Positions 62,849-64,000 of a stretch of 64,000 nucleotides of DNA are shown piece after piece. The position numbers and the translations under genes were made by a program. The stretch's first letter is position 1, and every line of letters starts with the position of its first letter. The notes under the pieces were generated by a model. It was not told where the DNA came from and did no database searches. It saw nothing but the letters and a program-made list of their open reading frames with translations. The DNA comes from Taishania sp045629585 (lineage in GTDB: Bacteria > Bacteroidota > Bacteroidia > Flavobacteriales_D > Crocinitomicaceae). The stretch spans positions 30,851 to 94,850 of the forward strand of contig JAZQRM010000077.1 in NCBI GenBank assembly GCA_045629585.1. The letters are read 5' to 3'.

Positions 62849-63907
62849 ATGTCAAAAGGAAAAGATACAAAGAAGAAGTCGCCAATAAAAACAATAATCA
62901 TTAACCTAATTGCATTAACAGTAGTGCTAGGTGGTTTATGGTATATGATTAAGGCTTATTTGAATATTGGAACAGATAATTATACCAATTCGGCGCAAGT
63001 GGAGATGTTCATAAATCCCGTAAACACAAGGGTTTCTGCTTATATTAAAGAGATTCGATTTGTTGAACATCAACAAGTTAAAAAAGGAGATACTTTACTG
63101 ATTTTGGATAATCGTGAGATTTTAACGCAATTGGGTCAAGCCGAGGCTGCGTACAAAATGGCTTTAGCTTCACGAGGAGTGACAGAACGAAGTGTGAGCA
63201 CTGTAAATAATAATATCAGTACAGTGGAGGCAAACATAAACGCAGCAAAAGCGAGAGTTTGGATTGTGGAACAAAATTATAATAGATATAAAAATTTATT
63301 AGCTCAAAACGCTATTTCTCAGCAACAATTTGATCAAATTCAAGCAGAATTCGATGCTGCAAATGCGCAGTATGATGCATTGGTAAACACGAAGGGAACA
63401 ACTTCATTGAGCGTAGAGGAAGTGAAATCAAGATTGATTATCAATGAAGCTGAAATTCAACGTGCAGAAAATGCGTTAAGAATGGCAGAGTTGAACCTGA
63501 GTTATACAGTGATTGTTGCTCCACATGATGGAATTATGGGACGCAGAATGGTAAATGAAGGACAGTTATTAACTATGCCAGGACAACAAGTTGCTACAAT
63601 CGTTGATACGCGTACGCAATGGGTAGCTGCTAATTTCCGCGAAAAGCAAATGCATGAAGTAGAAGTAGGCAAAAAAGTGAAGATTACAGTGGATGCCTTA
63701 GGCGGAAAAGAATATGAAGGAGTGATAAAGGCCGTTTCAGGAGCCACTGGTGCTAGATATTCTGCGGTGCCTGTAGATGTTTCAACTGGGAATTTCGTTA
63801 AAGTGCAACAACGTTTGCCAATACGTATTGAGTTTTCGGACAAAAATGCTAATGAAGCAATGAAAGCATTGCGTGCTGGTATGAACGTGGAGGTTTTTAT
63901 TAAATAA
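62849..63907 (+). CDS. HlyD/EmrA-family membrane fusion protein
   Basis: 352 residues. One N-terminal membrane segment (about 15-35) is followed by a lipoyl-like half motif (VNTRVSAYIKEIRFVEHQQVKKGDTLLILD), a long helical hairpin (about 95-205) and a second half (TVIVAPHDGIMGRRMVNEGQLLTMPGQQ). A beta-barrel domain ends with RAGMNVEVFIK. It bridges the inner-membrane pump to TolC. It starts 36 bases after the tolC-like gene. Confidence 0.93.
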   Translation: MSKGKDTKKKSPIKTIIINLIALTVVLGGLWYMIKAYLNIGTDNYTNSAQVEMFINPVNTRVSAYIKEIRFVEHQQVKKGDTLLILDNREILTQLGQAEAAYKMALASRGVTERSVSTVNNNISTVEANINAAKARVWIVEQNYNRYKNLLAQNAISQQQFDQIQAEFDAANAQYDALVNTKGTTSLSVEEVKSRLIINEAEIQRAENALRMAELNLSYTVIVAPHDGIMGRRMVNEGQLLTMPGQQVATIVDTRTQWVAANFREKQMHEVEVGKKVKITVDALGGKEYEGVIKAVSGATGARYSAVPVDVSTGNFVKVQQRLPIRIEFSDKNANEAMKALRAGMNVEVFIK

Positions 63908-63913
63908 TTATTT

Positions 63914-64000
63914 ATGTACAATAGAGGACCTTTCGCCGATTGGGTACCCAAACCTGTGATGTTACTGTTGATCATACTCTTCTTATTTCCCATTATGGCG
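63914..64000 (+). CDS. EmrB/DHA2-type MFS drug transporter, 5' part (cut by window edge)
   Basis: Only 29 codons are present, open to the window end: MYNRGPFADWVPKPV then a hydrophobic helix (LLLIILFLFPIMA). This N-terminus resembles DHA2-family transporters of Bacteroidota, and the position 6 bases after the EmrA-like gene supports it. The rest lies downstream, so identity is inferred mostly from context. Confidence 0.65.
   Translation, partial: MYNRGPFADWVPKPVMLLLIILFLFPIMA

Noticed and set aside
1..64000. CRISPR arrays, defence islands, transposons, tRNA or rRNA genes
   Set aside because: No direct-repeat arrays, transposase-like frames, terminal repeats or tRNA-like folds were noticed; nearly all sequence is accounted for by recognisable chromosomal genes.

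Overview
The window looks like ordinary chromosomal DNA from a low-GC member of the Bacteroidota, most likely order Flavobacteriales. The evidence is a type IX secretion (T9SS) substrate with a type B C-terminal signal next to a PorP/SprF-family gene, TTG-N17-19-TAnnTTTG promoter elements instead of sigma70 boxes, few Shine-Dalgarno sites, zinc-ligand-free forms of S4, S14, L36 and DnaG, and the gene order rplQ-carA-eno. I cannot name the genus. No tRNA, rRNA, insertion sequence, CRISPR array or prophage was seen.

Layout. 1-1044: 3' part of recQ, ending at a strong bidirectional terminator. 1099-6840 (minus): a tightly packed run of a DUF151/UVR protein, nucleoside-type MFS transporter, LuxE-like acyl-protein synthetase, M20 amidohydrolase, two DUF4230 proteins and a small lipoprotein. 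7024-8722 (minus): etfB-etfA. 9088-10065: pdhB, followed by an MBOAT/SGNH pair that probably O-acetylates an exported glycan. 12962-30164: one long ribosomal superoperon (str without tuf, then S10, spc and alpha) with rpsL, rpsG, fusA, rpsJ through rplQ, secY, infA and rpoA. It starts at a good promoter and ends at a 14-bp-stem terminator. 30276-32659: carA-eno.

32713-35373 (minus): CBS-ACT protein, nadK and a cyclophilin-FKBP fusion. 35438-36151: pdxJ. 36217-40720 (minus): polyprenyl diphosphate synthase, MORN-like lipoprotein, dnaG, MscS channel. 40861-42445: obg and a PAP2 phosphatase. 42473-43807 (minus): acyltransferase. 43888-48003 (minus): PorP/SprF-like protein and a 1016-residue HYR-repeat T9SS cargo. 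48159-50563: convergent ddl and a class-C penicillin-binding protein, both acting on D-Ala-D-Ala chemistry of peptidoglycan. 50651-56639: a polysaccharide module (GT4 transferase, Wza-like exporter, Wzc-like tyrosine kinase, RmlC, WecA/MraY-like transferase), followed by a lytic transglycosylase lipoprotein and uvrA. 60430-64000: AraC regulator and a TolC/EmrA/EmrB-type efflux operon cut by the window edge.

Most genes are housekeeping and no clear undescribed multi-gene system was found. The signals most worth following are four structured RNA elements in the only wide gaps late in the ribosomal superoperon (before rpsH, rpsD, rpoA and rplQ), which look like candidate cis-regulatory leaders. 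Next come the LuxE-like gene without lux partners, the T9SS cargo/SprF pair and the clustered zinc-ligand losses.
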